From the NCBI GenBank assembly GCA_949987705.1, contig OX465284.1, forward strand, positions 117,099,052 to 117,163,051: a stretch of DNA of 64,000 bases, read 5' to 3'. This document shows positions 10,856-25,800 of this stretch, one piece after another (positions within the stretch are counted from its first letter, which is position 1; each line of letters opens with the position of its first letter). The notes under the pieces are model-generated. The model did no database searches and was not told where the DNA came from. It saw only the letters and a list, made by a program, of their open reading frames with translations. The DNA comes from Thereva unica (Eukaryota > Arthropoda > Insecta > Diptera > Therevidae). The translations under genes and the position numbers were made by a program.

Positions 10856-13800
10856 GTGAGATTTTTATGATATTGCTTGAAAGTTGTTAGCTTGTATTTT
10901 TAGAGAAAAATCTTTTACACCTCAACAAAAATGCACAATAGTGAATGGCGACAACACTTACGCAAAAACACGTCCGAGAGCAAATGAACCATGAAATTTA
11001 AAAAATCGAAGCAGTTAGTATCTCCCACTGTGGGGGTATGGCAAAAATGTTTGCAACAACAAGATCAAAGAAAGACGAAAAAACGAGCTGAAAAATAGTG
11101 CAGGTTACGAATTTCGTAGCGTTTTGCTTCTTTTATATTCAAAGCAGCGCAAATTCAATTGTCATTGTGTTGGACGGAAAATGCACTGAGTGGAAAGGAA
11201 AAGTTAAACGAGCCTAAGATATCGCGCGCCGTTCGCGGCTCACTAGTGGTGGGCTGGTCTGCCGAACAGTTTTGATTCGAATGCATATCAGGTTTTAGAC
11301 TAGCTAAAAACGAATACTCGCATTCTGTGAAAGCATTACGAATTTGGATCTTTAGTAATCTGGTTAAAAAGAAACAGTTAACGAAAAAACTGCATTTTAT
11401 TACAGATTCAATTTTCATAACCAGTATAGGAAAATTTGATGATTTCTTTTTTTCGAAAGTGTGAGAGACCTCCACTTATTAATGTGAGAATTATTTTTTT
11501 TAATAGAAATAAATCCAAATAAGGAAAACTGTATGTATGTGAAATTATGGCTTTTATTCAGGCGAAAGTTGCATTTGAAAACAATCGAAATGTGCGCACA
11601 CAATTGTTACTTTCAAAGTTAATCCTATTCACAACAGGTATTGAGATATCAATAAAACTGGAGAAACGATCATAGGGAGTCGTTGTTTCCATGCATCTCA
11701 TATATTGTATGGATAAATCAGTTCTGATGTTGTTGTCAGAAATGACATGTCGAATACAAATCCAAAGTCGATTCAATCGATTAATAAATTTAGCAGCAAA
11801 AAGGGCATTGAGTCCCCAATGCGAGCTGGATCATGACGGTTCTCAGGAGTAGATTGATAACTGCTAAGATAAACGATAATGGCTACAAAATACTAACCTC
11901 TAGGAGGCGTCATATCACTTGTCATATGGTCAATCTAACCTTCCATATGTGCATAGCTGGTGTCAGAGCATCTGTCCAAGTGTAGCTATGGAAGCGTCTA
12001 TTCTCCTTCAACCCAGGAGATCTTATGAAGGATCGATCTCAAGGATATCGATTCTCAAGGAATTAAACCTGGACCTAACGTTCGTCTTGTTCGTTACCAT
12101 TCCTGCCAAACTGCATTTCAACAAACCGGCTTTGACGATTATCAGTTGGACTGCAGGACTGCACTATAAATATCCTTGGCCCTTGGCACCACCCCAAACT
12201 GTTTTTAAGCTGCCGACTTGTATTAATGGAGCTCCAAATAGCTCTAACATCGTTTTGTGAAGTGAGTTGGAGAGAATTGAGACAGGAAGAGAGATGGTGA
12301 TCTAATTGAGCCCTGACGAACATCTGCAAAGATATTGTGATGTTTAAATTCGACGCCATCCAATACTACATTGATTGAAACGGCAGAAAGAAAACTCAAT
12401 CTAGCTCTTTAGAATAGAGTCAATACCAATTGCTTGTAGTTTAAGTCAATAGGGCGGGGTTTCATACTCTATCAAAAGCCTTCGAGGTATTTAGAGCAGA
12501 CTAGATTCACCAAATCGGTGGAGGCTTTGGTTGAGATGCTCTGTTAAGCACACAAGGCGGTCGCCAGGTAGATCTTTTCGATTTAAACCATTAAGCTTTG
12601 GTTATGTTTGGTTTTATGTGAAAGACTAGAGTGTGAGCCTCTTTGTACTGTCGACAATCTATTTTTTTCGTATAGAGTGCAATGTCGAACAGCAGCTCTA
12701 GTCGGGGAAGGAAGGAACTGCCACAACCTACCCGCGATATTTTTAGTCTACTTACTCTCAACCATTACTATCACGACTTTAAGATCGGGGCATCGAGAAA
12801 CAACTCGCTGGAGTGTTATGCCTCCTGAAACGAATTGAATCTCATTAACCAATCGATTACAAGCGGTTGGTAGAGCGGAAAAGGGCTAGGGAAGGCTATG
12901 ACAGGCGGAATCAGGAATGTAAAGAGGGAAGAAGAAAGAGGGATAGTTATGTAGGTGAGGAAAGTCGGAAAGGCGAAGGACTGTGAAAGGCGAAGGTACT
13001 GCCGAAATTCGCTAGACTACCGTGGCCCAATTGTCTCCATGATGGAGAGAATAGAAGTGATTGCTATTGGGCGATAGTAAGAGAAATAGTAGAGTCACCT
13101 TCCGTATAGGCTTAACATGAATCAGTTTCCAAAAGCTAGGATAAGCCCCGGTATGAAAGTACGTAGAGTTTGCGCAGAGGATTCTAAAGAAAACTCTGTC
13201 TATTGAGTGGGAGAACAGTCAGAGCCAACAGTACTGAGTTATTTTCCTGATGGTGGGAGTTACAGCCATTTCTCAATCTGATGTACTCATGTAGAGATGA
13301 TTCACTCAGAGAATGCCTGTACTCTCTATAGACGGTTTGATTGGCTTTAATTACGTTCATACAACCCTGATACAATCCATTCGGCCTAGGCTTGATTTGA
13401 TTAACGAAGGAATTTTGACAAAGCGAGAACGTTAGCGACACGATTTTGGAAACACGGATCCCAGTCAACAGTTTGAAGTAAACCGAATAATCCTCAGCCA
13501 ATTAGCTTTCCCATAATGCAAAAGAGTTTTCCTAGAAGTTGGTAGAAGACTGGTATGGGAAATTAGCGCTGTTTGAGAAACAAAGTCTGCTCCTACTCTT
13601 TTTATTTAAAATTCTGTGCATGATGGCCTTCTATACCTATAATCCGAATAGTTAAGCTAATCTCCCAGAAAAAGTCCTATCAAATACAGCTTTCTTACAA
13701 GTGGGTGACATACGTTCCATAACACCAATTTTGTTTGCAATAATTTTAAGATCTATAAACCTTTGTACTAAACGTGGATAACCTTACATATAAATTAAGG

Positions 13801-16800
13801 AAGACCATCTTCAGACTCACATTTCAACAGAACTTCGACCTACAAGATAACGACGATCACCTTATCCGGGAATGGCTTACGCCATTCATCCTTTCTAGAT
13901 TAAATCTTTATTTTTTGTGTTGTTTCATTATCAAGCCAACTCGTCGGCCAGATAATACAATACAATAAGTTTATTCATGTATACGAATGGTATAAACCGC
14001 CATTGGATATTTTTAACTTAAATCAACTTCACCACCTTCAAAACGAAAGTGGATGATCTTGAAACGGGTTCCAAGTTGTTCCATTCGATTCTACACGAAA
14101 TTTTAACGACTTTTAGCTTGTCCCGCCAAATTCCCAAGTAACCACAATCAAAGTCCTCCAAAAATGAGTTTACCTGGAGTCATTCTTATCTCAGGGAGTA
14201 ATGATCGATAATTACTGAAATGGTCGTAGCGAACGAGGAAAACTCACTTCTGTCTCTAATTTCACATGCAAAATTCGAAGTTTTTTCGGTATTCCATCGA
14301 CACACCTAGGCCAAAAAAGCGAGTCATTTCGAAGTCGTTGCATAATGTTGAATTTTTTGTGAGAAAGTGGATATCAGAAATTAGTGATTTTCAAGAAAGA
14401 AGAAATAAAATTGGCCACGAAGTTGCATAAGGTTCTGCAGTGTTGTATGCATGCACATCGCTCATTCAAATGGCCTTTTTTTGGGACAGTATCGTCCACC
14501 GCCGTCGTCGTCTACCTGTGAGATTATTTTTTATCTTGTTTAATATAATAACGTACGAAGCCAACAAAGTGCCGTTAAGGTACTTTTATTAAGTTTGTGG
14601 GAATATTTTGATTATTTTCGTAGATTATGGCCATTCTGTGATGGGTATATAGATTGTTGCACAATGATCCGCTGTGAATGACAGTAATTATGATTTTCTC
14701 TTCATTCGAGTTTTATTCGGTTTTTATTTGTGTAGGATTTTCGGAAAAGACGAGGCTGTGATCATGTAAACAAAAAAAAAGTCGCTTTTATTTTGAGCTG
14801 GCTGTTTTTTGGACCGTTAGGGCCACTGCTCTTCAGGGTAGAACGAAATATAATCGACATTTGATTGGTTTGTACAAATTCGAATTCTAATTCTATCAAG
14901 TCCAGCTACTTTATGTCAAATTGAACACTAATAGCTGTAGCAATACTAGAACAAACAATGGAACATCGTGGTGCCGTGTCGAAGAATAGAAAAAGTATAG
15001 ACTCCACCTGCGAACATTCGGCAAAAGCTATTTAGGAAGCTTTAAAAAAGGAGTATCTACCAACAACATTAAATCGTCAGTAGTATAATGCGTGAAGCAT
15101 TCGATGGACGACTCCGAGTTCGATTAGACGACAACAACTTCGCAACCAACTTAATGTTCGCTGACGATAGCGTCGACATTTCTCACATCGTCCAGTCATA
15201 CGGGTTAGAAATCAATGCGGAAAAGATCAAAGTGCTCACAATGGACCGACCAATGGCCAGTGTTCACCTCGATAGAACCCAAATCGAACAGGTTCTGAGG
15301 TTCAAATATTCGGGATCATTAGTTAAGGAAACGAAAGTAGCATCGACGGCCGACGTTCACAGTCGCATCGTCCAGGCAACAGCAATATTTGCCTCGCTCA
15401 AGTGATGCATATGGAAACGAACAAATATTTCCATTAAAACAAAAGTACGCCTTTATCGAACGTTGATCCTTCCGATTCTTCGTTATGGATCTGAAACGTG
15501 TGCCTGTGCCTGTGCAACTCTCTTCCGCAGTCGGTGTTTCCGAGCTCATATAACATCTCAGAGTTCAAACACAAGGATCATCGACATCTACTCATGCACC
15601 CTCCAGACCCCTAACCTAACCTATTTCATCTTTCCTTCAGATCAAGCTTACTACTATACATTGCACCATGACTTGTAAGACATGACGGACTAGTAGTATA
15701 AAGGGTGACTCCTAAGCTTCATCTTGCCACAAGAAAAAACGGCTCAAACCGGACGTTAAGAAACTCAAAGTCTTCCAAATGCGATGACTGAGGCAGATCT
15801 TCGGTGTCTCACTCCGCGATCGCCTTCGAAGCGAGACAGTTCGACAAAGATGCGATCAGCAGAAACTGATCGAAGAAGAAATACAAAAACGTCGGTTTGG
15901 ATATGTTTGCCGAATGGATGATGACCACTTGCCACGAAAACTTCTCTGGAGAAACCGTCCTGCAGGCTGGAGAATCCAGCGATCGACACCGAAGAAAACC
16001 TGGCTAAAGAATATCGAGGGCGACCTAAAGAATTAACCATTATCAGTTACCGAGGCTCGAGACGTCGCCAAAAACCGGCAGGAATAGAAACGAATAGTGA
16101 ATAGTGGGGACGTCCCCCGTTTAAACAAGACGAATAGCTTATATATGTACGTTCCTTGTACCGTCGACTATTCTATCATGTCGTAGAATGCAAAGTTTTA
16201 GTGGACAGATAGTAGAGAGAAGAATGGATAATTTTACTCCATCAGCTCCCTTCTGCAACTACCTATAGAACGTTGACTTTGGTGATCGAACACAAGATCA
16301 CTTATTCGTTCGTGTTTAGAGTCCTCTGCAGACTGTGCTTAGAGTTAGCCTGAACCAAATATGACGTGCTGTACCGTAGCCGTACGTGCCCTAACGATCG
16401 AATATATGCAAGTTCATTAATTTGGTTGGTTCGGTTGGTGCCATATGAACACTCATGTTCGTATGGTTAGGCTACATACGGTTCAGGCTTTACTACATCA
16501 AGAGGGTAGAAAAGTAAGAACGAATGCTTTCTGCGGCGACATAGAAAGACGTAGAAGCATATGAAACTCAAACCTCAACTTCTAGGATGGCAATTGGACG
16601 ACGACTTGGTTACTGAATGAATAACATTCAAAACAAAGCTCTTTGACTAAGGAATAAGTTTAACAGGCGTTCTCCTCAGCCTCGTTTTAAATTGGAATCT
16701 CAGTAAATTCGCTTAACTATTGTCCAGGAAGCATTTAAAGTTGTTCGAAACTCAATACATAAAAATCTATTGCTTGTAGTCAACTGTCTGCAAGGATATT

Positions 16801-19800
16801 TTCTGAAGAGCCACTAACTACCTGGCGAAATCTCAAAAAAAAAAAACATTTATAATCTTACATTATTAACAATCAATTATGTTTTCATTTTCAAGGTTGC
16901 GGTCAGCCAACAGTTCCACTAAATGCCAAAGTAAAACTTCTCTCTGATGATTCAGGGAATCTAGAAGCTAAATATGAATGTGATCCAGGATATGAACTAT
17001 TTGGACCACATAAAGTTAGATGCAGGCCAGATAAGAGATGGGAGCATGATTTGCCATTTTGTGGAACAAATGTAGCATATCGAAAGCCAGTGAATCAAAG
17101 TTCATATACAAGACAAGGACCAGCGAATTTTGCTAATGATGGCAATCCTGGTAATCAGGTAATAATGTTTGAAAATTACATGATTTTTTGATTTAGTGCT
17201 ATTTTTTATACTTAATTTATAAAACAACAAAATAACTAGATAAAGAAAATAAAAGCCCTATTATAATCTTGCTACTAGACATTGCGCCAAGGTTTGGAGG
17301 ACTGCCAATACAAAAGAACATATTCGAACATTGGTGAAATAACAAATGCTTCCTTTGAAAAGTCAATTAGTGAATAGCTATATATTAATACTATTATCTC
17401 AAGGACTAACATATCTCTAAAAACGCGAAAGTCACAGCATGTCACTTTAAAAAGAGCGTTAAATCTATGTATTCATACAAAGATGGCGCTGTCATAGAGA
17501 GTTTCGTTGAAAATTTTCTAAATATCGCCAATGGTATTCCGATTCTAATGAAAATCGGTATCTGGAGGTTTTTAAGATCGCAAATAACGAATTTATGATC
17601 AATACTTATAAATTCAAAATGGCCGCACCAATATGGCCGACCAGTTTACCAGTTGTTTTCGCATTCCAATAAAAATCGGTATAGGGGGGTTTCTTAGGTA
17701 GCCAATAACGAATTTATGATCAAACCTTATAATTTCATTACGGGGCCAATACGGCAGACGAATTTTGCCATTTGGGTTCTGATTCCAATTAAATTCCCAA
17801 CTTGCCTTATTTACCTGAGAAAACCCCAATTTGTTAACGTATGGCCAAGGGCAATTTTCTACTATTTCTGCAAGTAAAATTGTGTTTTCATATACTTGAT
17901 GGGTTTCGGCCGACTATTCTGACTGTCTTGTGAATTCTATTTGAGGCTTCGCCTGGTTAAGATATTTGTGAGTTTTTGTATTAATAATAATCAATCCCAT
18001 ATGTTCTTACCTCGAATATTCTACATATCTTTCAAAGTATGTATATATTTTGTAATCGAATACTTGTTTTTTGTTGGTTTTAGTCCTATTGCTATGTTTT
18101 ATTTCTGCAGCCCTGGCTTCTCTATTCTTCTTCACTTCCATCACTTAACTTTTACCACATTTCTTAGATAGTAAAAGTTCGGCATCTTCAATTTCTTCAC
18201 CGTCTACCATTTCGTGTCTGAATGTTATGCAAAGCTTTTTGTTAGATTTTGTTCAGCACGGAATCACTCGTTCGGATACCTTAACAGCTTAGATATGTAT
18301 ATCTGGAATAGAAAAGATGAATCACAATTAGCAAAATCTGTAATCTTGTTAATATTTTAGTTTTTGGAGGTAAATAGCAAAACGTAGAAACCATTGAAAG
18401 AATGGACTTGAAGAGGCGCGCATGCGCATCCTATAAGGAGCGTAGCTCCATCTAAGGAAAAGAAGTTTGTGTTTGCTTCTGCTGGAAATCATTTGGTGGC
18501 TATATTTTTTCATCAAAATCTGATGGTTGAATAGTTAAAATTTGGCAAAATATTCTAGCCATATCTAGAAATAACTAAAATGAATTAAAAAGTGCTTGTT
18601 GTATTTTCGGAACAATGATTCAAAACGCATCTTTCAATTAATTGCAATTAAACTGAAGCAACTGGTGATGGAGCGTGTAATTCTAAGTTTATTTCTCGAA
18701 ATATTTTGCAAGCTCGCGTGATGAGTGAAAGGCAATTATAGAGACTTTTACAACTTTTATATCTACATTTAACGACTTTTTAATAGAATTTTGATATAAG
18801 GATTCCTGACGATGTGTTATATAAGGCTTCGTGTTTGCTTTTGATGTAGTGTTGCAGTAGATATTTTAAAATATCAATAAATATAAATGTCCAGGAAAAT
18901 ATAGAAAGATATTGTGCAATAGTGCAATGGATTATAATGGATTGTAAAATAGGCGCTCTTAGAGTGGAACGCTGCGGAATTTGTTAATAATGTAGTTCAT
19001 CTATTTTTAAGTACTGTAGGTACGACTTGAATTATCATTGCAATTTTCCTGTTTTTCTCGTAAATAATTTTATTATTTGTTGGAGTTTACTCCTTCAGAA
19101 TCGTTTCATATACAGAGCACGGAATGAAAAATAGTTGGGGAGTAAAAATCAAGCGTTGACAAAAAAACCTTTAACTTGATTTTGGCTCACTTCCATACAA
19201 CCGATCAACTTCAGATTTTGCACATATGTATGTAATAGCTCGGTTAAAAATGCAATCTGGCCATTTTGTAAAAAATCAAGATGACGGTTCAAAGATGGCG
19301 ACCGGTTTTTGCATTTCCGTTCACAAACCGCCGACATCGGTATCAAATGAGAGGGCCTGACAGGTAGAATACCATTAGTGGTGTAGCGTCTTTCCAAATT
19401 CAAAGTGGCGGCCAACACAAACAAAATGGCGGAAGACTAAAAAGTAGAAAATATAACCCATCAACTTCAAATGTTGCACATATGGGTAGTTTGCTCGTAT
19501 CAAATGAAAGGGTATGCTAGGAAGAATACAATTAGCGGTATAGTGTCATTCGAAATTCAAAATGGCGGCCAACACAAAATTTTGCAAGACGTGTAACAGG
19601 CTACAAACTATAAAAAATAACCGATCAACTTCAAATTTTGCTTGACAGTGCAAACTGACCATTTTTTTTTAAAAAATCAAGATGGCGACTCCAAAATGGC
19701 GGCCGAATTTCGCAATTGTGTCCCTGACCAACCGTCATGGATATAAAATGGAAGGGCATGACAGGTGAAATCCAATTATTTGTGTGGCGTCATTCCAAAT

Positions 19801-22800
19801 TCAGAATTGCGGCCAACACAAAATGGCGGAAGATATATAATAGACTAAAAAGTAGAAAATAAAATTTATGTAGTAGGTATATTTTAACACATCAATATAA
19901 ATAAATATATTGGTTAATTTACCTTTTTAAGTGTTAACTTCTTTAGGCACGATTGGCACTTTTTCGCTAGGGGTAAAAATAAAGAATTCGCGTCACGCAC
20001 ACTTTCGTTGCGCATCCGTTTCTGGGCACTTGTAGTTATTTTTGCATATTGTTATTTTAAGATAGAAGTAAGCTCCAGTCACGTGTCGCTTTTTGTGTGT
20101 TTTAAACAAAATATTCTTTTTGAGAATTAGTTTACTTCCAGTCACTTTTCTCAAGTTTAGATCTCCTAACCGGGATTAAAATTGACTTAGGATTCATATC
20201 CCAAACCTCCCGGGGAACAGGGATGTCACGATGGAGAGATTCAGTCTCCTTATTGCTGTATCATCACAATCGCACAGCAGGTGCTCCGATGTTTCGGGAG
20301 CTGCTCTTCAGAACCGACAGCTAAAATCGGACCTACCAAGACCTATTCAGCTTAAATATGGCAGTCTCTGTAGATCTATTCAGCCGGTAGGAAAATTCTA
20401 AGTAAGCTTGTCTAAAATCTTCTTCTTCTTCGTTTTCAGGAGAAACGAAGAGAGGCTGATAGGTCGATTGGGTTTTACTACCTTGTATGATCAGATCATC
20501 TCCCTGCTTTAGGAATAAAGACCACCATAGTCTCTTTCCAGCACCTCAGCATATGAATCAATATTGATCACACTAGCTGCTTGAGAAAGGACGGTCCAAA
20601 GAGCCGATGGTCTAATGACCCCTCACTTGTCCTCGCAGCAGTGCAGCGGCACCTCGAGCAGGACATAACCTGGAAGTCACGTACGTCGGTCTTGGAACGA
20701 AGGCTCCCTGATTGTGCCGGATTCAAAAAAATTAATTCGGTAACAATAACTACCAACTACATATATACCTACTGGATTTTTATTTTGTCTCAAAAACCCC
20801 CAGCTAAGGCAGAATTCCACGAACAAATGATTGTGGTACATTCAAAATAAACTGAAGTGTTCAAGTAAAACTTACAATGGAGTTTCCACGCCCATGACTG
20901 GTCGTGTATTTTGAGACAACACAGTAGACCATCAAACAATCTAAACTAAACATAACACCATTTTGATTCAATAAACACAAAACGTTTACACTTTTAACCA
21001 ATTACCAAATTTCCTTTCAGAAAATCTTTGCTAAACCGTGTAACAGATTAATTTCTATTATTTCTTTCCACAATACCCTCCGAAACTATGTCAAGAAATT
21101 CCGGTCGAAATTCTACTTCCACCATCAATGAAATTGCCCAGTTAGCTCGCAATGAAGTCATTAAGGCGCAAGTACCAAATAAATTCCTTAATGCCCAAAA
21201 AACTATCTTGCAAAAGATAGAAAGAAACTCCATTGTAGAAAGACTTTGGCCCATTCATAGCCAGTTGCGTGATCCCTTGACGTTTAAGCTCTGTCTAAAA
21301 TATGGCGTGCTCTATGCGGAAACACGCGGAAATCTCTAACGGAAATTGCAATCAAACTTCGATAATTTGGATCGTTATTTTCGGCGCAGACAATGCGCAG
21401 TTGGGTTGAGAGAGAGACAGATGGACATGCGCATAACACATTAACGCCAGTTAGTAACGTCGCAAAACGCCTAGTTATGAAAGTAGTTATAGAAGAATTT
21501 GAGATGCTTTTGTATGGACGTCTTTTCGGTGTTTTTGTTTGTAAATTGAATTTGCTTATACATTATGCGAGCTCTATTCATTTCAACTGTTTCAAACCTA
21601 ATTGGAATCCGTCAATTATCTTCGATGCTTATCGGCCAATCATCATTACACAAAAATCTCAAAATAACTTTCATTTTCTAAAAAAGGAGAGTACAAGTCT
21701 CATTTCACCTAACTACCGAGTTTTTTTGTGCTGGAGTAATGTAATAATAATTTATCTAGTCAAAGACAGCAAAAAAACATAATTGTTTACCTTCGCGTAA
21801 CACCTATGAAGAATTCCGTTTTTTATTTATAAGCGCATTTTTCCAAAGATTCACTGTGTGAACGAATTCGTGGTTAGACATGGCGTGGGTGATACCGAAA
21901 ATTCTTCAACGGCTCATGTTCGTTTTGACGCGGCGCGCTCAGCTCTTAATCACTCGCCGAGCGAAAGGCGGAACAACATTAAGATTTCGGGTTCACCTTG
22001 GAACTTACTCATTTCGAACATAATGAACGTCAGGATGTAATTTTTTTTTCGGAATTTATTGTTAACTTTTAAAACCATAGTAACTACATGCACGAAAGGA
22101 AGTAAAAATATACTTGGGCATAAATAAGAAAATCTTTTAAACATTTTTGAGTTGTTCCAAAAATTGCTAGCTTTTAGCTGAAAGCAAGTTCAACCTGTGA
22201 CCGTCACATATTTTAATAGTAAAGTGAAAAATAAAATGTTATAAATGAAAAATAACGGCAGTTTGCTGTAGGTAATGTGCAGTTGAACCAGCAGCATTTA
22301 ACCACATGAACCCATGACGGGGCACTTCTGACATGAAAAGTTTTCTTGAAATTGTTTCAAAATTGTTCAAGTTCTGGAACTGCACTGTGTTCACTGCCCG
22401 AGAAACTAGAAATTCTTACTCATAATAGCCAGGCTCAGCCTACACGGTGTAAATGGACAAAACTTGGTGGAACCAGTTTATTAAATTAGATCATCAGCAA
22501 GAGTTAAGTGTCGCGGACTGGCGAAATCGGGGATGTCACGGGTGGGGTTCCCTGGCACTTGCCATACACTGGAAAGGCCATATAGTGAAATGGGAAAGAC
22601 TCCTAACATTCAAAGTGTTTTGATTTCGTTTTTTAAATAATAATCTTTCAATGTTTATGTCTATGAACTTTAAAACAACTTGATTATTATTCAAAACGAA
22701 AAAAAAATGGAGACCGCCACTATGGAAATGGGATTTTATTTTTAACTTCGTCTCCTTGTCGAATTTTGTATAAAAATGGACAACAAATCAACAAAACTAA

Positions 22801-25800
22801 TCCTACTTGGAGCCAAAAATTAAAAAAATAAATTATATTGCGCAAAAATACGACCGATTTAATTTTCGGTTTAAAAGTTCTTTTCGACTTCATAATAATT
22901 TCGTTAATCGGAATCGAATTGAAACGAGACGAACACAAGTTCGTGCGCCTTTTGTCGATTCCAGCAGGTGCAGCCGCAAAATTAAATTGGCTTTTGGCGT
23001 TGCGCGCTGTAATCGCAATTTCGTAATTTGATGCAAGAAAATAGGGTCAGGTCGAAAGATGAAATTTTGTTTTTTGGGAACATGCTTTCTTGTTTCTTTC
23101 TTGTATTTTTTTGGAAATACTTTGTTTGTTGATGTTGATGCCAGAGTGAGTCATGGAGGTGAAATGGGACTTTGCACCTTGTTTAAATAAGTGTCAAATT
23201 CTTATTCGTTTAGGTTTGGTCGCCCACTGGAAAAGTATACCAGTGGCGATGTGTTCATGATACAACAGGTAGATACGATAAAAAGATAAATATCCGGCTT
23301 CGGGAAACAGGAGCCGTCCGCGGAAAGTGTAAACAAGACACTACGTGTTTATATATGACACGGGCATAAAATTCAGCTGGGTGGGTTAGGTTAGGTTAAC
23401 TATAGGGCTGACTCCAGTGCGATCGGTGGACTAATTAGTGCTTTGGTGCGCCATTTTGATGCCACAACCTCGTGTACCTAGAGTTTTCTGGTGGTTGGGT
23501 CGGTTGTGGAGTGGAGTTTAGGAAGGTTATCAGTGATCTTTGGTGGCCAGTCATCAGTGAGATAGGTGGAGCAACATGTAGTGTAAGTATATGGCATAAC
23601 TGCGCGATCATAACCTTCTAATGTAGCCACTGGAAGCTGTCATGAAAGGTACCGATAGGGTATACCAAGCCAAGATTCAAGTTATCGTGTCAGGGGCTGC
23701 ATTTCAGTGGTAATTTTTGCACTGTGGTTTAAACGCCCCCATACACGGTCAAATTGGATGTACATCGAAGTGCAGATGTACAACCAAAACTATCGATTGT
23801 GAGTCGGTCGGCCGATCGAAACTCGTTGCGCCCATGGGTTTGATGAAAATCTGGATGTACATCCAATGATCGTGTATGCGAGCCTTTAAACGACAGTGCA
23901 AAAGTGCACGCCTTCACAACCTCCTCTAGGCACCTCACGCACCCAGTTGTATAATACCTTATCCTGATATAAAGGCTCTGTCAGCTTTGTCGGCTCTGCC
24001 AAGTGGAGGAATGCCGGAGTGGAGTTGCGAAGTCCCAAGGAGCAGGTCTGAACCCCTCTTTCACAAACTCCTTCCCAACAAACCGAAGGTACTACGGCGG
24101 TCAGTAACCCGAGAAGACAAGAAGCACACCCAGACAGCCACCGCTCTTCCTAAAGTTTTTAAGCTCATCAGAAAATTGGCAACACCAGCTTTCGTATTAT
24201 CTAAGGAGAAAAGTCCAATACCTTGTCCATTTGGTGTGCTATCTAAACGCAGCGTTCAGAGGATTTCCCAGGGGAGCAAGGACCCTAGAAGAAGAAGAGG
24301 AGGAGAGAGCCCCAATGACCCTTCTATCGGGACAACAAGAAAACCAGAAAGTTGCCGCACGACTATAGTCAAACCCCAGTAGGTCCAGTGGTACGTTGTT
24401 CAACGAGACCCTACTCGAACAATCAAGTCCAAGCGACAAGCCACTAGGCAGACAAACTTCTAAACCTGTTCTCATGATTAAGGATTTAACAAAATCTTGA
24501 GGAGGATACGGGAACATTTTTAATGGCTCCAATTCAGGAATGACGTTTTATAATGTTGTTTTATAATATGCTAAAGCAAAAGGACAAACGAGAAAACGTA
24601 AGGCAACTATACAACTCAGCAATATCCAGATCCCTGGGCTTCACTTAAAAATTTTGACGATTGGGGGTCCTTTTTTGTCATCTAAAAATAGATTGTGGTT
24701 AAATCTTGCTTGTTATCTCCAATTAACATTACAAAACCTCCTTTTACTTTACATATTCTTACTAGTTCAGCATAAATCTAACTCCATTAAAATTTTTCAG
24801 AATCCTGATGGCCAAGAGTGCTCCCAAACCCAAAAGGAGCCGTCACCATGGTGGCAAGTAAACCTTCTCAAACCACAAGTAGTTCGTGTTGTTCGCGTAA
24901 CGACGAGAGGCTGCTGTGGCCATCAACCCCTGCAGGATCTAGAAATTCGAGTTGGCAACAGCAGTGGTGACCTGCAACGAAATCCCCTTTGCGCCTGGTA
25001 TCCTGGAACTGTGGACGAGGGCATTACAAAATTGTTTTCCTGTGCTCGACCTTTGGTTGGCCAGTATGTTGCCATTCAACTAGTTGGCGTTGAAGGCAGC
25101 CTAAGCCTTTGCGAAGTTGAAATATTCACGGACGAAGGAATCTCTACGGAACGGTGTACATCGCCAAATTTAAGCGTTGATACAGCGATAGCAACATTTT
25201 CTGGGACTTGTTATGAGTTTCATGTGACACGAGGTGAGAGCTTTACTAAGGCTCAGGAAATATGTAAGACTAATGGTACGATGTTGTTAAAAAAATGGTA
25301 AAATTGTGATTTATTAATTAAAATATTATTTTTTAGGTGGTGATCTTATTCATAACTTCCGTGGCGCAACGTCTGATTTTATACTTTCTGAATTGGAGCG
25401 GCGAAAAACTGAGCTGAAAACTCAGTTGGTTTGGATTGGAGCACAGAAGGAGCCTGGAATTACAGCTAGGACATGGACGTGGGTAAATGGTAGGTTGATT
25501 TTTGCTATTGGAGATAGTAATGTCACCAATACTGTCCACTTATACTAAGTACGGCCATGAAAAAACACATCTGCCGATAGTAAAATATATTAAAAGACAA
25601 TAATACTCACCCATTGTCAGACTATGCTTATGCTTGGTCTAGATTCGTGCAAACATGTCAAGGGAAGGCCTGTGTGTGTTATGTACCGACAACTGTCTGC
25701 GCTGGTTTGTTGGCCTGCGTCGTTTGGACCCACCATAAGTCGGATTCATAAACGCCGACTAGCCCTGACCTCTCGTGAGAAGCTGGCTTTCTTTTCTACG

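Larger units (their letters stand above)
10856..16895 (+). other. furrowed intron 1 (6.0 kb)
   Basis: GT-AG intron between the signal exon and CCP1. It holds a minus-strand jockey-like LINE (12250-13500), a short dispersed repeat (12603-12662) and a plus-strand RTE-like LINE (15070-16100), each listed separately. Nothing recognisable was seen at 10856-12250, 13500-15070 or 16100-16895. Confidence 0.75.
17159..24800 (+). other. furrowed intron 2 (7.6 kb)
   Basis: The intron splits the fucolectin-type domain. It contains two tandem-repeat blocks (17525-17795 and 19190-19870), LINE remnants (20200-20560 and 23390-23540) and a possible nested ORF (21088-21339). The stretches 17830-19140, 21400-23380 and 23560-24800 show nothing I can identify. 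A stretch at 23987-24382 stays open but begins with GTG and matches no known domain. Confidence 0.75.

Noticed and set aside
23987..24382. 131-codon open stretch in intron 2 as a gene
   Set aside because: It begins with GTG, has no domain, and lies in retroposon-like sequence; a decayed LINE ORF1 is possible but cannot be shown.
24654..24800. N-terminal extension of furrowed exon 3
   Set aside because: The open frame runs through the intron; the acceptor at 24799-24800 and phase 0 fix the exon start at 24801.
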